This document shows, piece by piece, positions 16,896 through 26,586 of a stretch of 64,000 bases of DNA. The stretch is from CAKAHY01 sp963522175. Its GTDB lineage: Bacteria; Bacillota; Clostridia; Lachnospirales; Lachnospiraceae. The stretch lies in contig CAUQXC010000002.1 of NCBI GenBank assembly GCA_963522175.1, forward strand, positions 317,715 to 381,714. Direction: 5' to 3'. Below the pieces are notes generated by a model. The model saw nothing but the letters and a program-made list of their open reading frames with translations, did not search any database and was not told the DNA's origin. The translations under genes were made by a program, and so were the position numbers. Positions within the stretch are counted from its first letter, which is position 1. Every line of letters starts with the position of its first letter.

Positions 16896-17561
16896 TTAAT
16901 TTCTATCTTTACTTTCAATAACCAATATATAAGCTCCTTCAAAATCCACCCTTGCCGTTTCCGCTTCTATTTCATTGCTGAGACAAAGGCTCGGAGTCTC
17001 GTATTTGTCTACGGTCCTATTTTCAAGTTCATACTTAAAGCCCTTAAGACAGAACTTTCTCAACGGAGACTTCATAGGATAAAAGCTCACATACTTACCG
17101 TATTGCCGATCTTTTTTTAATTCGAAGCTCTCTTTTTTTACATATATCTTATTGTATTCATCAATAAGAGCTATATTAAGTCCGCAGTCAAGATAATGAG
17201 CACAGGTATATATATTTGCCAGACTGTGGTCCGCCCTCGCTCCCAGACCGCCCAGTATAAAAACATCCTTAAATCCGAGCTTTATGCATAACTCCACAGC
17301 CAATTCGGTATCACTGAAATTCTTAACGGGATTGTGCCTTTCGATTCTTATATCATCTCTTGATATGTACTTTTCAAGGACACGTTCATCCACACTGTCA
17401 AAATCTCCTAAAATAATATCAGGTTTAATATTAAGCTCATCCAGTATCTTAAGCCCCGAATCCACACTGATTATCTTTTTTTCATCTTTGTCCGCCTCAA
17501 GAATATCTTTTACGAAATTCTTGTCCGTTTTTGCACCGGCTATTAAATATACCTTATTCAT
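16896..17561 (-). CDS. thiN: Thiamine pyrophosphokinase
   Basis: Transfers pyrophosphate from ATP to thiamine to give TPP. 221 residues with family motifs DIILGDFDSV, FSDTELAVELC and GGLGARADHSLANI, which form the nucleotide and thiamine pocket. It follows rpe by 10 bases; the rsgA-rpe-thiN order is common in Firmicutes. Confidence 0.95.
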   Translation of the reverse strand: MNKVYLIAGAKTDKNFVKDILEADKDEKKIISVDSGLKILDELNIKPDIILGDFDSVDERVLEKYISRDDIRIERHNPVKNFSDTELAVELCIKLGFKDVFILGGLGARADHSLANIYTCAHYLDCGLNIALIDEYNKIYVKKESFELKKDRQYGKYVSFYPMKSPLRKFCLKGFKYELENRTVDKYETPSLCLSNEIEAETARVDFEGAYILVIESKDRN

Positions 17562-17571
17562 ACACTACCTG

Positions 17572-18225
17572 CTAAGAATTCATAAGTTTTTTAAGGTTTC
17601 CGACATTGGCTCTTATGTCCCCGTTAAAAACCGCCGAGCCCGCAACAACATAATCCGCTCCCGCGGCTATAACTTCTTTTACGGTATTCTCGTTTACCCC
17701 TCCGTCAACCTGAATCAAAAGCTTCGGATTAAGTTCTTCCTTAAGCTTTGCAAGCTGTCTTATTTTATTGCTTACGTAAGGTATATATTTTTGACCTCCG
17801 AAGCCCGGATTTACACTCATCAAAAGTACAAAATCGAGAATAGGCAATACATCCTTTAAAACATCTACCGGAGTAGCGGGATTTAAAACCGCTCCGGCTT
17901 TCATTCCCAGCGATTTTATATGCTCTACTGTCCTGTCTAAATGTCTGCAGGCTTCAACATGCACGCTCAGCATATCCGCTCCCGCCTTTTTCATATCCTC
18001 AACATATCTGTCCGGCTCTTCAACCATCATGTGAACATCAAAAATAAAATTCTTATACTTTCTGAGGGATGCGATAACAGGCATGCCGAAGCTTATACTC
18101 GGTACAAAATTGCCGTCCATAACATCCAAATGTAAATATTTTATACCCTCCTCCTCCAAAACGGCAAGGCTTGATTTTACATCTGTAAAATCAACGGAAA
18201 GTAAGGATGGTGATAAAATTTTCAT
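17572..18225 (-). CDS. rpe: Ribulose-phosphate 3-epimerase
   Basis: Interconverts ribulose-5-phosphate and xylulose-5-phosphate in the pentose phosphate pathway. 217 residues, TIM barrel: MKILSPSLLSVDF start, HLDVMDGNFVP (metal and catalytic residues), DVHMMVEEPDRYV, and MSVNPGFGGQKYIP phosphate loop. The ATG at 18225 has an AGAAAGGG site 8 bases upstream; a TTG two codons earlier is in frame but not preferred. Lies between rsgA and thiN in one transcript. Confidence 0.97.
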   Translation of the reverse strand: MKILSPSLLSVDFTDVKSSLAVLEEEGIKYLHLDVMDGNFVPSISFGMPVIASLRKYKNFIFDVHMMVEEPDRYVEDMKKAGADMLSVHVEACRHLDRTVEHIKSLGMKAGAVLNPATPVDVLKDVLPILDFVLLMSVNPGFGGQKYIPYVSNKIRQLAKLKEELNPKLLIQVDGGVNENTVKEVIAAGADYVVAGSAVFNGDIRANVGNLKKLMNS

Positions 18226-18239
18226 AAACAAAACCCTTT

Positions 18240-19106
18240 CTAATATCTTTTTAAGTTTTTTAATTCCTCATAATTTTTTACATAACTTTCATATCTTGTT
18301 TTATCAAGAACCGCATTTTCCAATGCTTTTTTTATTTCACAACCGGGCTCATGCGTATGAGTACAGGCATTAAACTTACACTTTCCTTCATAGGCATAAA
18401 ACTCGGGATAATATTCCTTGAGTTCATCGGACAGAAGTTTGTCTATACTCACGGAAGTAAAGCCCGGAGTATCACAAAGGTAAGTATCGCCGTCGATAAC
18501 AAAAAACTCCGAATGTCTTGTGGTATGCCTGCCTCTTTCTATTTTTCTGCTTATATCCCCCGTTTCCATATTTGCTTTGGGAACAAGCAGGTTTATAATA
18601 GTGCTTTTTCCGACTCCCGAAGGTCCCGCCAGAGCGACACTTTTTTCCTTTATCAAAGCCTTGAGAGCATCTATGCCCTCACCGGTTTTGGCGGATAAGT
18701 TTATACAGGTATAGCCCGCAGACGCATAGGATGAAAAATACTCGTTTTCCGAGACCAAGTCGGACTTATTCCATACAATGGCCGTAGCTATTCCCTGCAT
18801 TTTCATACTTATCAAATACTTATCCAAAAGATTTATCTGAGGTTTCGGCTTTGTCAGTGCCTCAACTATTATGAGCAAATCTATATTACTCAGAGCCGGT
18901 CTTATCATCTCGCTTTTTCTTTCAAGTATATCGCAAATATTTCCGAGCTTCTTATCCTCGTCAAGAATAAGAAACTCAACATTATCTCCCACCAAAGGCT
19001 TTATATTTCTGTTTCTGAAAATTCCCTTTGCTTTACATTCATATACTCTTCCCTTATAAGCCACATAATAAAAGCCGGCTATTCCTTTAATTATTTTTCC
19101 TTGCAT
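18240..19106 (-). CDS. rsgA: Small ribosomal subunit biogenesis GTPase RsgA
   Basis: Circularly permuted GTPase that checks 30S maturation. About 288 residues: OB fold (1-65), then G4 WNKSDL before G1 GPSGVGKST and G3 DTPGF, the order that marks the permutation. The C-terminal zinc-binding region has CKFNACTHTHEPGCEIKKA. The frame reaches 19181 but would overlap prkC by 74 bases; the ATG at 19106 (MQGKIIKGIAGFYYV) fits the family and has an AAGG site. Confidence 0.96.
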   Translation of the reverse strand: MQGKIIKGIAGFYYVAYKGRVYECKAKGIFRNRNIKPLVGDNVEFLILDEDKKLGNICDILERKSEMIRPALSNIDLLIIVEALTKPKPQINLLDKYLISMKMQGIATAIVWNKSDLVSENEYFSSYASAGYTCINLSAKTGEGIDALKALIKEKSVALAGPSGVGKSTIINLLVPKANMETGDISRKIERGRHTTRHSEFFVIDGDTYLCDTPGFTSVSIDKLLSDELKEYYPEFYAYEGKCKFNACTHTHEPGCEIKKALENAVLDKTRYESYVKNYEELKNLKRY

Positions 19107-19107
19107 A

Positions 19108-21267
19108 CTACTCAACCTTGAAAAACTCGACTTCGTAGGACTTAAGGACATTTCCGCTTCCGGTTTCGACCACCTCGACATAGCCTTGGTCCACTCCGTA
19201 GGCTCCCTCTATAGCCTTAAATCTTACCGGAAGTATGGTGTTTCCGCTTACAAGCCTAGGCTCCATAAGTGTTGTATACTTTGTCTCACCGCCTACGGTC
19301 TGTTTTAATCTGACCATAATGCTGACGTTGATGATGCTGCTTCCCGGACCTATAAGGTCTTCTATATTATATGTTGCATCTATGGAAGCGACATATTTAT
19401 AGTCCTTTACGGGAACCGTCTCTATAGGCTTTACTCCGTTACTGACGACAAAATCTATGGTACTGCCTTTTAAAACTTCGGTATCTTTTGTAAGACTTTG
19501 TGAAATGACCATACCCTTCGCTACAGTCTGGTGATATTCTTCCTTTATCACACCTAAAGTAAGGTTTGCTCCCGCAAGCTGACCCTGCACCTCTTTCATG
19601 GCACGTCCCGAAAAATCCGGAACTTTTACAAGCTCTTCTTTTTTGCCCTTACTTACATAAAGACGTATTGTATCACCCTTTTTCGCCGTACTCGGTTCAT
19701 ATCTTATTACATTGTCGAGAGCGACCGTATCACTGTTTTCTTCCACAAGCTCGGCACTTAAACCGTTCTCCTTTAAAAGCTGCATAGCTTTATCTTTAGC
19801 AATACCCGTGATAGTCAACTTGCTCAAATCTATGCTGTTGCTTCCAAGGCTGATGACAACCTCGACACTCGAATATCTGCTTATACTTTCACCTGCTATA
19901 GGCTTCTGAGAGATGACATTTCCTTTACTTATGAAATCACTGTATTCATTTCCCGATACCTTAAGCTGCAAGTCGTTTTCTTTAAGCTTTTTCTCGGCAA
20001 GCTCTTCAGATATTCCGACAATATCCGGAGTTTTGGTTTTTGTACCGTCCTTCTCTTTTTCGCTTTCGGTAATTTGTGTTGCATTGGTTGTATGATTTGA
20101 AGAAAAATCAAATATTTTAAAACGCATTGCGACAAAAAAGCCTATAGCGGTAACAATGGCAAGAGCAATCACAACACCCAAAACAGTAATAAGCTTTTCC
20201 ATTCCCGGGCTTTCTTCAGCTTCGTCATCTCTGTCTATGTCTTTGCCTTTGTCCTTGCCCTTTTTAGACTTTTTGAAAGCTGAGGATTTTTTAGGTCTTT
20301 CTTCATCCTTATCATCATAATAAACATTATCTTCTTCCTCATCCATAGGCTCATGTTCGGAGATATGACTGTTTATGTCGTTAAGCTCGCTTGCCGTAAT
20401 TATTTTTGTCGCACCGGCATCTTCCTCGGGCTCGGTCTCGAAATCATCTTCAATAAGCAATTTCTCAAGATCTCTTATAAGCTCCGATAAATCCGAATAT
20501 CTTCTGCTCGGAGTCTTTCTTGTACAAGTCAGGATAATATTGTCCAAAGCCTTGCTGATACGAGGATTGTAGGTGCTCGGTGCCGGCATCTTCTCTTCCA
20601 GATGAGCAAGAGCTATACTGACCGTAACATCACCCTCAAAAGGTAAACGTCCGGTAAGCATCTCATACATGGTAACACCTAAAGAGTAAATATCGCTTCT
20701 TTTATCACATCTTGCACCCTTCGCCTGCTCGGGCGACATATAATGAACCGACCCCACGCCTATGGTGCTGAGCGTTTCCTCGGAAATGGCCCTTGCTATT
20801 CCGAAATCCGCCACTTTAATGCTTCCGTCCGCTCCTATGATTATGTTTTGAGGCTTTATATCCCTATGTATTATATTCGCATCATGAGCCGATTTTATAC
20901 CCTTTGCAACCTGAATGCTTATATTTACGGCATCCCTTATATCATGTATATATCTTGACTTGATATATTTTTTCAAAGTAATGCCTTCAACATATTCCAT
21001 AACGATATAATGCAGTTCCTCTTCATCTACTACATCATATACGTTAACAATATTCGGATGTGAAAGTCCGGCAGCCGACTGTGCTTCCATTTTAAATTTA
21101 TATACAAAATTATTGTCTTTTGAAAACTCTTCTCTAAGTACCTTTATAGCAACAGGTCTGTTAAGCTTATGACACTTAGCTTTGTATACATAGCTCATTC
21201 CGCCGGAACCTATGAGCTCAAGTATTTCATATCTGTTCTGTAAAAAAGTCCCTACTCTAAGTTGCAT
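19108..21267 (-). CDS. prkC: Membrane Ser/Thr protein kinase PrkC/Stk with PASTA domains
   Basis: 719 residues. The Hanks-type kinase domain (about 10-270) has GSGGMSYVY, K42 in AIKV, HRDIKPQN and DFGIAR, with Thr residues in the activation loop (LSTIGVGSVHYMSPEQ). An acidic and Lys-rich juxtamembrane region leads to one transmembrane helix near 360-382. Three PASTA domains lie outside (about 405-600), then ~95 residues with no PASTA character. It senses muropeptides and lipid II and controls wall growth and dormancy in this family. It overlaps the phosphatase gene by 11 bases, so the two are coupled. Confidence 0.96.
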   Translation of the reverse strand: MQLRVGTFLQNRYEILELIGSGGMSYVYKAKCHKLNRPVAIKVLREEFSKDNNFVYKFKMEAQSAAGLSHPNIVNVYDVVDEEELHYIVMEYVEGITLKKYIKSRYIHDIRDAVNISIQVAKGIKSAHDANIIHRDIKPQNIIIGADGSIKVADFGIARAISEETLSTIGVGSVHYMSPEQAKGARCDKRSDIYSLGVTMYEMLTGRLPFEGDVTVSIALAHLEEKMPAPSTYNPRISKALDNIILTCTRKTPSRRYSDLSELIRDLEKLLIEDDFETEPEEDAGATKIITASELNDINSHISEHEPMDEEEDNVYYDDKDEERPKKSSAFKKSKKGKDKGKDIDRDDEAEESPGMEKLITVLGVVIALAIVTAIGFFVAMRFKIFDFSSNHTTNATQITESEKEKDGTKTKTPDIVGISEELAEKKLKENDLQLKVSGNEYSDFISKGNVISQKPIAGESISRYSSVEVVISLGSNSIDLSKLTITGIAKDKAMQLLKENGLSAELVEENSDTVALDNVIRYEPSTAKKGDTIRLYVSKGKKEELVKVPDFSGRAMKEVQGQLAGANLTLGVIKEEYHQTVAKGMVISQSLTKDTEVLKGSTIDFVVSNGVKPIETVPVKDYKYVASIDATYNIEDLIGPGSSIINVSIMVRLKQTVGGETKYTTLMEPRLVSGNTILPVRFKAIEGAYGVDQGYVEVVETGSGNVLKSYEVEFFKVE

Positions 21268-22003
21268 TTACATCACCTGCCTTACCGAGTTCGTAAATAA
21301 CTATTGCGCTTACATTATCTCTTCCGCCGCTTGCATTTGCCCTGTCTATAAGCTTTTTAGCACAGACTTCGTCCTGTGTTTCTTTGATTATATGCTCTAT
21401 ATCCTCATCATCTATCATATTGCTCAGACCGTCCGAGCATATAAGCACTTTTGAAATTCCTTCCAAAGGTATTTCAAAAAAATCCGCCTTGATATTTTCA
21501 AAAACTCCGAGAGCTCTGGTAAGCTTGTGCTTATTTTCCTCATATTCGAGGCTGTATTTTTCTATAACATTCTTAGCCAAAAGCTCTTCCGATAAGGTGT
21601 GATCTCTGCTCACCTGCCTAAGTTTTTCGTTTCGTAATATGTACAGCCTGCTGTCTCCTATATTAACTGCATACAGGTTATTATCCATTATGCTTACAAG
21701 AACAAGTGTTGTACCCATTCCGAACTTGCTTACATCCGCCTTGGCCTCATTTAAAATTTTCAAGTTGGCTTCACTTATAGCTTTGGAAAGAATACTTGCA
21801 AGCTCTCCCTTTGTACCTTGTATGGACTCCTTTATATATTTGACTGCCATCAAAGAAGCGTAATCTCCTGCATTTTCTCCGCCCATTCCGTCACACAAAA
21901 TAAAAAGATTCTCTAAATCTCCTATTTTATCAAGCGTATAGAAAACTCTGTCTTCATTTATACTTCTTACTTTTCCCACGTCACTATAGGCAACTGCTTT
22001 CAT
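21257..22003 (-). CDS. prpC: PP2C-family protein phosphatase PrpC/Stp
   Basis: 248 residues. Metal-binding motifs of PP2C are present: SINEDR, ILCDGMGGENAGDYAS, CSDGLSNMIDDEDI and GGRDNVSAIVI. It reverses PrkC phosphorylation. Its stop overlaps the prkC start and it is 2 bases after rlmN. Confidence 0.96.
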   Translation of the reverse strand: MKAVAYSDVGKVRSINEDRVFYTLDKIGDLENLFILCDGMGGENAGDYASLMAVKYIKESIQGTKGELASILSKAISEANLKILNEAKADVSKFGMGTTLVLVSIMDNNLYAVNIGDSRLYILRNEKLRQVSRDHTLSEELLAKNVIEKYSLEYEENKHKLTRALGVFENIKADFFEIPLEGISKVLICSDGLSNMIDDEDIEHIIKETQDEVCAKKLIDRANASGGRDNVSAIVIYELGKAGDVNAT

Positions 22004-22005
22004 AG

Positions 22006-23052
22006 CTACTCCTTATTTATATCTTTCTCTTTTTTGTAGTGCCTTCGAAGCTGTCCGCAGGCACCGTCTATATCTCTTCCCATTTCTCTTCTGATCGTCA
22101 CATTGAGCCCGCTTTTTTCAAGCTCATTTTTAAATTCATATACCGCTTTCTGAGAGCTCTCCTTATAGTCCCTTTCCTCTATAGGATTTACAGGTATAAG
22201 GTTTATGTGGCCTTTCATAGGCTTAAGGAGTTTTATAAGCCTTCTTGCCTCCTCTTTGTTGTCGTTAACCCCTCTGACAAGACTGTATTCATAGCTTACT
22301 CTTCTTTTGGTTTTATCAAAATAATAAGAGCAGGCTTCAAGAATTTCTTTTATGCTGTAACTTTTCGCTATAGGCATAAGATTTTTTCTTATCTCATCGT
22401 TCGGTGCATGTAAAGATAAAGCTAAGGTTACCGAAAGGTCTTCATCAGCCAAAGCTTTCATTTTGGGTACCAAACCGCAGGTAGATACCGTTATATTTCT
22501 TTGACTGATATTAAGTCCTTCCTTTGAGCTTATAATACGGATAAATTTGACTACATTATCAAAATTATCCATAGGCTCTCCCGAGCCCATAAGCACTATA
22601 TTGCTTACCCTTTCTCCCGTACTTTTTTGTATGGAATAAATCTGGTCAAGCATCTCAGCGGGGCTTAAATTTCTTACCAGCCCGTCAATAGTGGATGCAC
22701 AAAAGGTACAACCCATTCTGCAACCTACCTGAGACGAAACACAAACACTGTTTCCGTGCTTATATCTCATAAATACGCTTTCTATGATGTTTCCGTCACG
22801 AAGTTCAAAAAGATACTTTTTCGTGCCGTCAACTTCGGATGTTCTTACGAGTTCTTCCTTTATATTATTTATATAAAAGCTTTCTTTAAGCTTATTTCGC
22901 AGAGGTAGCGAAATATTGCTCATCTCATTGAAGTCCTCAACAAGCTTTTTATGCAACCATTCATATATCTGTCCGGCTCTGAACCTGCTCTCCGACATTT
23001 CCTCCATAAGGTCGAGAAGTTCGTCCAAACTTAAAGATTTTATATCCTTCAT
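22006..23052 (-). CDS. rlmN: 23S rRNA (adenine2503-C2)/tRNA methyltransferase RlmN
   Basis: Radical SAM enzyme. 348 residues; the cluster motif is GCRMGCTFCAS (CxxxCxxC) and the C-terminal GACGQLRR holds the methylated Cys. GEPMDNFDNV is the SAM-binding GEP motif. Start and rsmB stop overlap (TAATG). Confidence 0.97.
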   Translation of the reverse strand: MKDIKSLSLDELLDLMEEMSESRFRAGQIYEWLHKKLVEDFNEMSNISLPLRNKLKESFYINNIKEELVRTSEVDGTKKYLFELRDGNIIESVFMRYKHGNSVCVSSQVGCRMGCTFCASTIDGLVRNLSPAEMLDQIYSIQKSTGERVSNIVLMGSGEPMDNFDNVVKFIRIISSKEGLNISQRNITVSTCGLVPKMKALADEDLSVTLALSLHAPNDEIRKNLMPIAKSYSIKEILEACSYYFDKTKRRVSYEYSLVRGVNDNKEEARRLIKLLKPMKGHINLIPVNPIEERDYKESSQKAVYEFKNELEKSGLNVTIRREMGRDIDGACGQLRRHYKKEKDINKE

Positions 23053-24383
23053 TAATTTTTCTCAAAGATGCTTATAAAGAAACCGTCACAGGAATGTATC
23101 CCGGGAAGCAGGCGTAAGTACCCTTTCTTTGCCTCTTCCTTTAAATCTTCTTTTACAAAAGCGGAAAAGTCCACAGGTGTAAAATCCGGGTTTTCTTTCA
23201 AGAATCTTTTTACATTATCCTCATTTTCGTAGTGGTCTATTGTACAGGTACTGAAAAGAAGCTTACCGCCTTTTTTTAAATACCTGCAAACATTATTTAA
23301 AATTTTTTGCTGTATATCTGAAAGCTCCATGCATGCCTGTCTTGTCATATTAAGCTTTATATCCGCTTTTTTTCCCAATATGCCCAATCCCGAACAAGGA
23401 AGATCCGCAATAATGTAGTCCGCCTTATTTACATAGCTTTCATTAAAAACCGAAGCATCTGCTTCTATAGTATTTACATTATCATAACTTGAATATTTTT
23501 TCAAATTTTCTTTGAGTAAGCCAAGCTTTTTTTCACTCACGTCAAAGGCATAAAGCTCTCCGCTTCCTCCGAGTACATCCAAAGCGTTTATGCTTTTTCC
23601 TCCCGGAGCCGCACATACGTCAAAAACGATACTTCCCTTTTGAATATCCAGTGCTTTTATTGCAAGTGCGGAAGATGCATCCTGAACGTATGCTTTCTTT
23701 TGCTTAAGTATATCAAGATCCGATATTCTGTCAAAACCCTTTATTTTTAATACATTGGGACAAATATCGGAAACGGAAACCTCCAAGCCCTCTTTTTTCA
23801 GTGTATCCACCGCTTCACTTACACTGCATTTATTCTCATTTATCCTTATACTGAGCGGAGATTCTTTAACAAAAGCCGCAAGGATTTTTTCTATTTCTTC
23901 AGGTTTTAAGCTTTCGGCAAATAACTCCGTTATCCACTGCGGAACGGAATATTTAAGACCCGGACTGTCAAAGCTTATTTGTTCTTTTTCTCTCGCAACG
24001 GCTCTTAAAACTCCGTTAACAAAGCCCTTAAGTCCGCCAATACCTCTTTTTTCAACAAGCTTTATCGCCTCGTTACAGGCTGCACTGTCAGGTACTTTAT
24101 CCATATACAGGATCTGATAAACCGAGAGTCTCAACACATTTCTTATGAGGGGCTTTTGCTTATTCACCGGAACCTTGCTGTATAAATTTATAACATAATC
24201 TATTTGAAGCAGATATTCCAGGCTTCCGTGTACAAGCCTTGATATAAAAGCTCTGTCCTCCTTTTTTAAATAGGCATACTTTTCATTTACCATATTTAAA
24301 ACCTTGTGAGAATGTTGCTTTTTTTCCGTAATTTGCATTAATGCCTCAAGACTTATAAGTCGAAGTCCGGGCTCCTTAGTCAT
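23052..24383 (-). CDS. rsmB: 16S rRNA (cytosine967-C5)-methyltransferase RsmB
   Basis: 443 residues. An N-terminal NusB-like RNA-binding domain (about 1-140) is followed by a SAM-dependent methyltransferase domain with VCAAPGGKS, the catalytic-Cys motif ADLPCSGLG and FSTCTI (second Cys). The longer frame to 24449 starts inside the metallopeptidase gene; GGAGGAAGAAGAA before the ATG at 24383 sets the start. Overlaps yugP by 8 bases. Confidence 0.95.
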   Translation of the reverse strand: MTKEPGLRLISLEALMQITEKKQHSHKVLNMVNEKYAYLKKEDRAFISRLVHGSLEYLLQIDYVINLYSKVPVNKQKPLIRNVLRLSVYQILYMDKVPDSAACNEAIKLVEKRGIGGLKGFVNGVLRAVAREKEQISFDSPGLKYSVPQWITELFAESLKPEEIEKILAAFVKESPLSIRINENKCSVSEAVDTLKKEGLEVSVSDICPNVLKIKGFDRISDLDILKQKKAYVQDASSALAIKALDIQKGSIVFDVCAAPGGKSINALDVLGGSGELYAFDVSEKKLGLLKENLKKYSSYDNVNTIEADASVFNESYVNKADYIIADLPCSGLGILGKKADIKLNMTRQACMELSDIQQKILNNVCRYLKKGGKLLFSTCTIDHYENEDNVKRFLKENPDFTPVDFSAFVKEDLKEEAKKGYLRLLPGIHSCDGFFISIFEKN

Positions 24384-25086
24384 TTCTTCTTCCTCCAAAC
24401 AAAAGTACCAATCTGAGTAATTGAAGTATGGATGATGCCGTTGCCGCAACGTAAGTTAAAGCCGCCGCCGTAAGAACTCTTCTTGCTCCTCCTTCTTCCG
24501 AAGCAGGTAAAATAGAGTCATCTCTCAAACGAACTAAAGCTCTTGCACTGGCATCGAATTCAACCGGCAAGGTTATAAGCTGAAACAAAACCGCCAGAGC
24601 GAATGCAAAAATTCCTATCTGAATCAGAGGGCTTTTTGCCCCTCCTATAGCCGCTCCTATTATAATTAAAGGAATAGCGAGTTTGGAGCCTATATTTGCC
24701 GCCGGAAAAAGCGCCGACCTGAAATTCAAAGGTCCGTACTGCCTGCTGTGCTGTATGGCATGTCCGCATTCATGAGCCGCAACGCTTACCGCCGCAATGG
24801 AATAGGAGCCGTAAACAGAATTGCTTAAATTAACACTTCTGCTTCCCGGATTATAATGATCCGTCAGATTACCCGAAATGTGATTAACCGGAACATCGCT
24901 TAATCCGTTTAAATCGAGAATTCGCCTTGCAACCTGAGCTCCGCTCAAACCTGAATTCGAGCGAATATTCGAGTATTTGTTAAAAGTTGAACTCATATAA
25001 AACTGTGCCGCCAAAACAAGCAGCAAGCCTATAAGTACCAAAATATAGGTACCGTCAAATCTATATCCGTAAGGCACACCGTACAT
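24376..25086 (-). CDS. YugP-type membrane zinc metallopeptidase
   Basis: 236 residues. Transmembrane helix at about 14-30, zinc-binding HECGHAIQH at about residue 107 (HExxH), then two or three hydrophobic segments. Zn_peptidase_2 (YugP) family, whose substrates are unknown. In Clostridia it commonly sits between fmt and rsmB as here. Confidence 0.9.
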   Translation of the reverse strand: MYGVPYGYRFDGTYILVLIGLLLVLAAQFYMSSTFNKYSNIRSNSGLSGAQVARRILDLNGLSDVPVNHISGNLTDHYNPGSRSVNLSNSVYGSYSIAAVSVAAHECGHAIQHSRQYGPLNFRSALFPAANIGSKLAIPLIIIGAAIGGAKSPLIQIGIFAFALAVLFQLITLPVEFDASARALVRLRDDSILPASEEGGARRVLTAAALTYVAATASSILQLLRLVLLFGGRRND

Positions 25087-25091
25087 ATTGC

Positions 25092-26048
25092 CTACCTCCC
25101 TAAACTTATATCATTTTCTATTTTATAGCCCCTCAGAAAGCTTGGAACATCCATACGTTTTTTCCCTTCAAGCTGAACCGTCTTCAGCTCAAGAAGACTT
25201 TCTTTGCATATAACATAAAGCTTTTCCTTATCCTGTATAAGCTTTCCGAAGTTTTCTTTATCTTCTTTTTGAACGAGCCTTTCATACACTTCTCCCGAAA
25301 CAGCCCCGGCTTCCCATATTTTAAAGGTTTTTTTATCCAAATATGTAAAGGCGCTCGGCCATGGATTTAAAGCTCTGACAAGCCTCTCCGTTTGAACTGC
25401 CGGCTTTTTAAAATCAAGCTCTCCGTCTTTTTTACTGAGCATAGCCGCATAATCCGTACTCGCTTCTCCCTGCTTTGTCCTCTTTTCCATATATTCGTCA
25501 AGATTTTCAAGCGTATCAACAATAGCTTCTCTGCCGAGACGGGCAAGCTTATCAAACAATCCGCCTCCCGTTTCATTTGCATCTATCGAAAGCTCGTACT
25601 TCTTTAATATATCACCTGTATCAAGCCCCGTATCCATAAGCATAGTCGTTATTCCTGTCTTTTCCATGCCGTCAATAAGAGCCCATTGAATAGGTGCCGC
25701 CCCTCGGTATTGAGGTAAAAGAGAAGCATGTATATTTATGCAGGCAAGCCTCGGCATATCAAGTATTTCCTTACTTAAAAGCTTGCCGTAAGCCGCAACT
25801 ACAAACACATCCGCATTTTCTTTTCTGAGCTCCGAAAGAAAGCTCTCATCATTCATTTTTAAAGGCTGCAAAACCTTTATGCCGTGTGAAAGAGCCATTG
25901 CCTTTACAGGAGTGGGAACAAGCTCGTATCCTCTTCCCTTCGGCTTATCCGGCATGGAAACAGCCAAACCTATTTCATAGCCCTCTTCAATAAGCTTTTC
26001 AAGTGCGCTTGACGCAAAATCCGGAGTTCCCATAAACACTATTTTCAC
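25092..26048 (-). CDS. fmt: Methionyl-tRNA formyltransferase
   Basis: Formylates initiator Met-tRNA from 10-formyl-THF. 318 residues; catalytic region NIHASLLPQYRGAAPIQWA, with Asn and His, and LMDTGLDTGD. GTG start at 26048 with GGAGGGG. Adjacent to def, so formylation and deformylation are cotranscribed. Confidence 0.97.
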   Translation of the reverse strand: MKIVFMGTPDFASSALEKLIEEGYEIGLAVSMPDKPKGRGYELVPTPVKAMALSHGIKVLQPLKMNDESFLSELRKENADVFVVAAYGKLLSKEILDMPRLACINIHASLLPQYRGAAPIQWALIDGMEKTGITTMLMDTGLDTGDILKKYELSIDANETGGGLFDKLARLGREAIVDTLENLDEYMEKRTKQGEASTDYAAMLSKKDGELDFKKPAVQTERLVRALNPWPSAFTYLDKKTFKIWEAGAVSGEVYERLVQKEDKENFGKLIQDKEKLYVICKESLLELKTVQLEGKKRMDVPSFLRGYKIENDISLGR

Positions 26049-26061
26049 TTCAGTCCCCTCC

Positions 26062-26562
26062 TTAAGCCTCGGCTTCTATATATTCTTCCTCATCTTCAAG
26101 CTCGGATACGTCTTTTAACTCTCCGCTAACCTTATCTACGTAAAGCTCACCCTCCAAATGCTCACATTCATGGCAAATCGCTCTTGCCAAAAGCCCTTCT
26201 CCTTCAAGCTCGAATTCCTGCATATTTTCATCAAAGGCTTTTACTTTTACATGGTTCGGTCTTTTAACGATTCCCGTTTTTCCCGGTACGCTGAGACAGC
26301 CTTCATATCCCACCTGTTCTCCATCCATTTCCAAAATAACGGGATTTATAAGAATGTAGCTGTTTTCTTCATCCGTTTCTATAACCACTATTCTTTTGAG
26401 CACACCTATCTGCGGTGCCGCAAGACCCACGCCGTTTGCATCGTACATGGTCTCAAACATATCATCTATAAGCTGTTTTGTTCTCTCGCTTACTTCCTTT
26501 ACTTCCTTACATTTTTTATTTAAAATAGGATCTCCTATAGTCCTTATTTGTCTGATTGCCAT
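26062..26562 (-). CDS. def: Peptide deformylase
   Basis: 166 residues. All three PDF motifs are present: GVGLAAPQIG, EGCLSVPG (metal Cys) and ICHECEHLEG (HExxH). Removes N-formyl from nascent proteins. Between priA and fmt. Confidence 0.97.
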   Translation of the reverse strand: MAIRQIRTIGDPILNKKCKEVKEVSERTKQLIDDMFETMYDANGVGLAAPQIGVLKRIVVIETDEENSYILINPVILEMDGEQVGYEGCLSVPGKTGIVKRPNHVKVKAFDENMQEFELEGEGLLARAICHECEHLEGELYVDKVSGELKDVSELEDEEEYIEAEA

Positions 26563-26586
26563 AATTTTCTCCTCATAAAATCAAAT

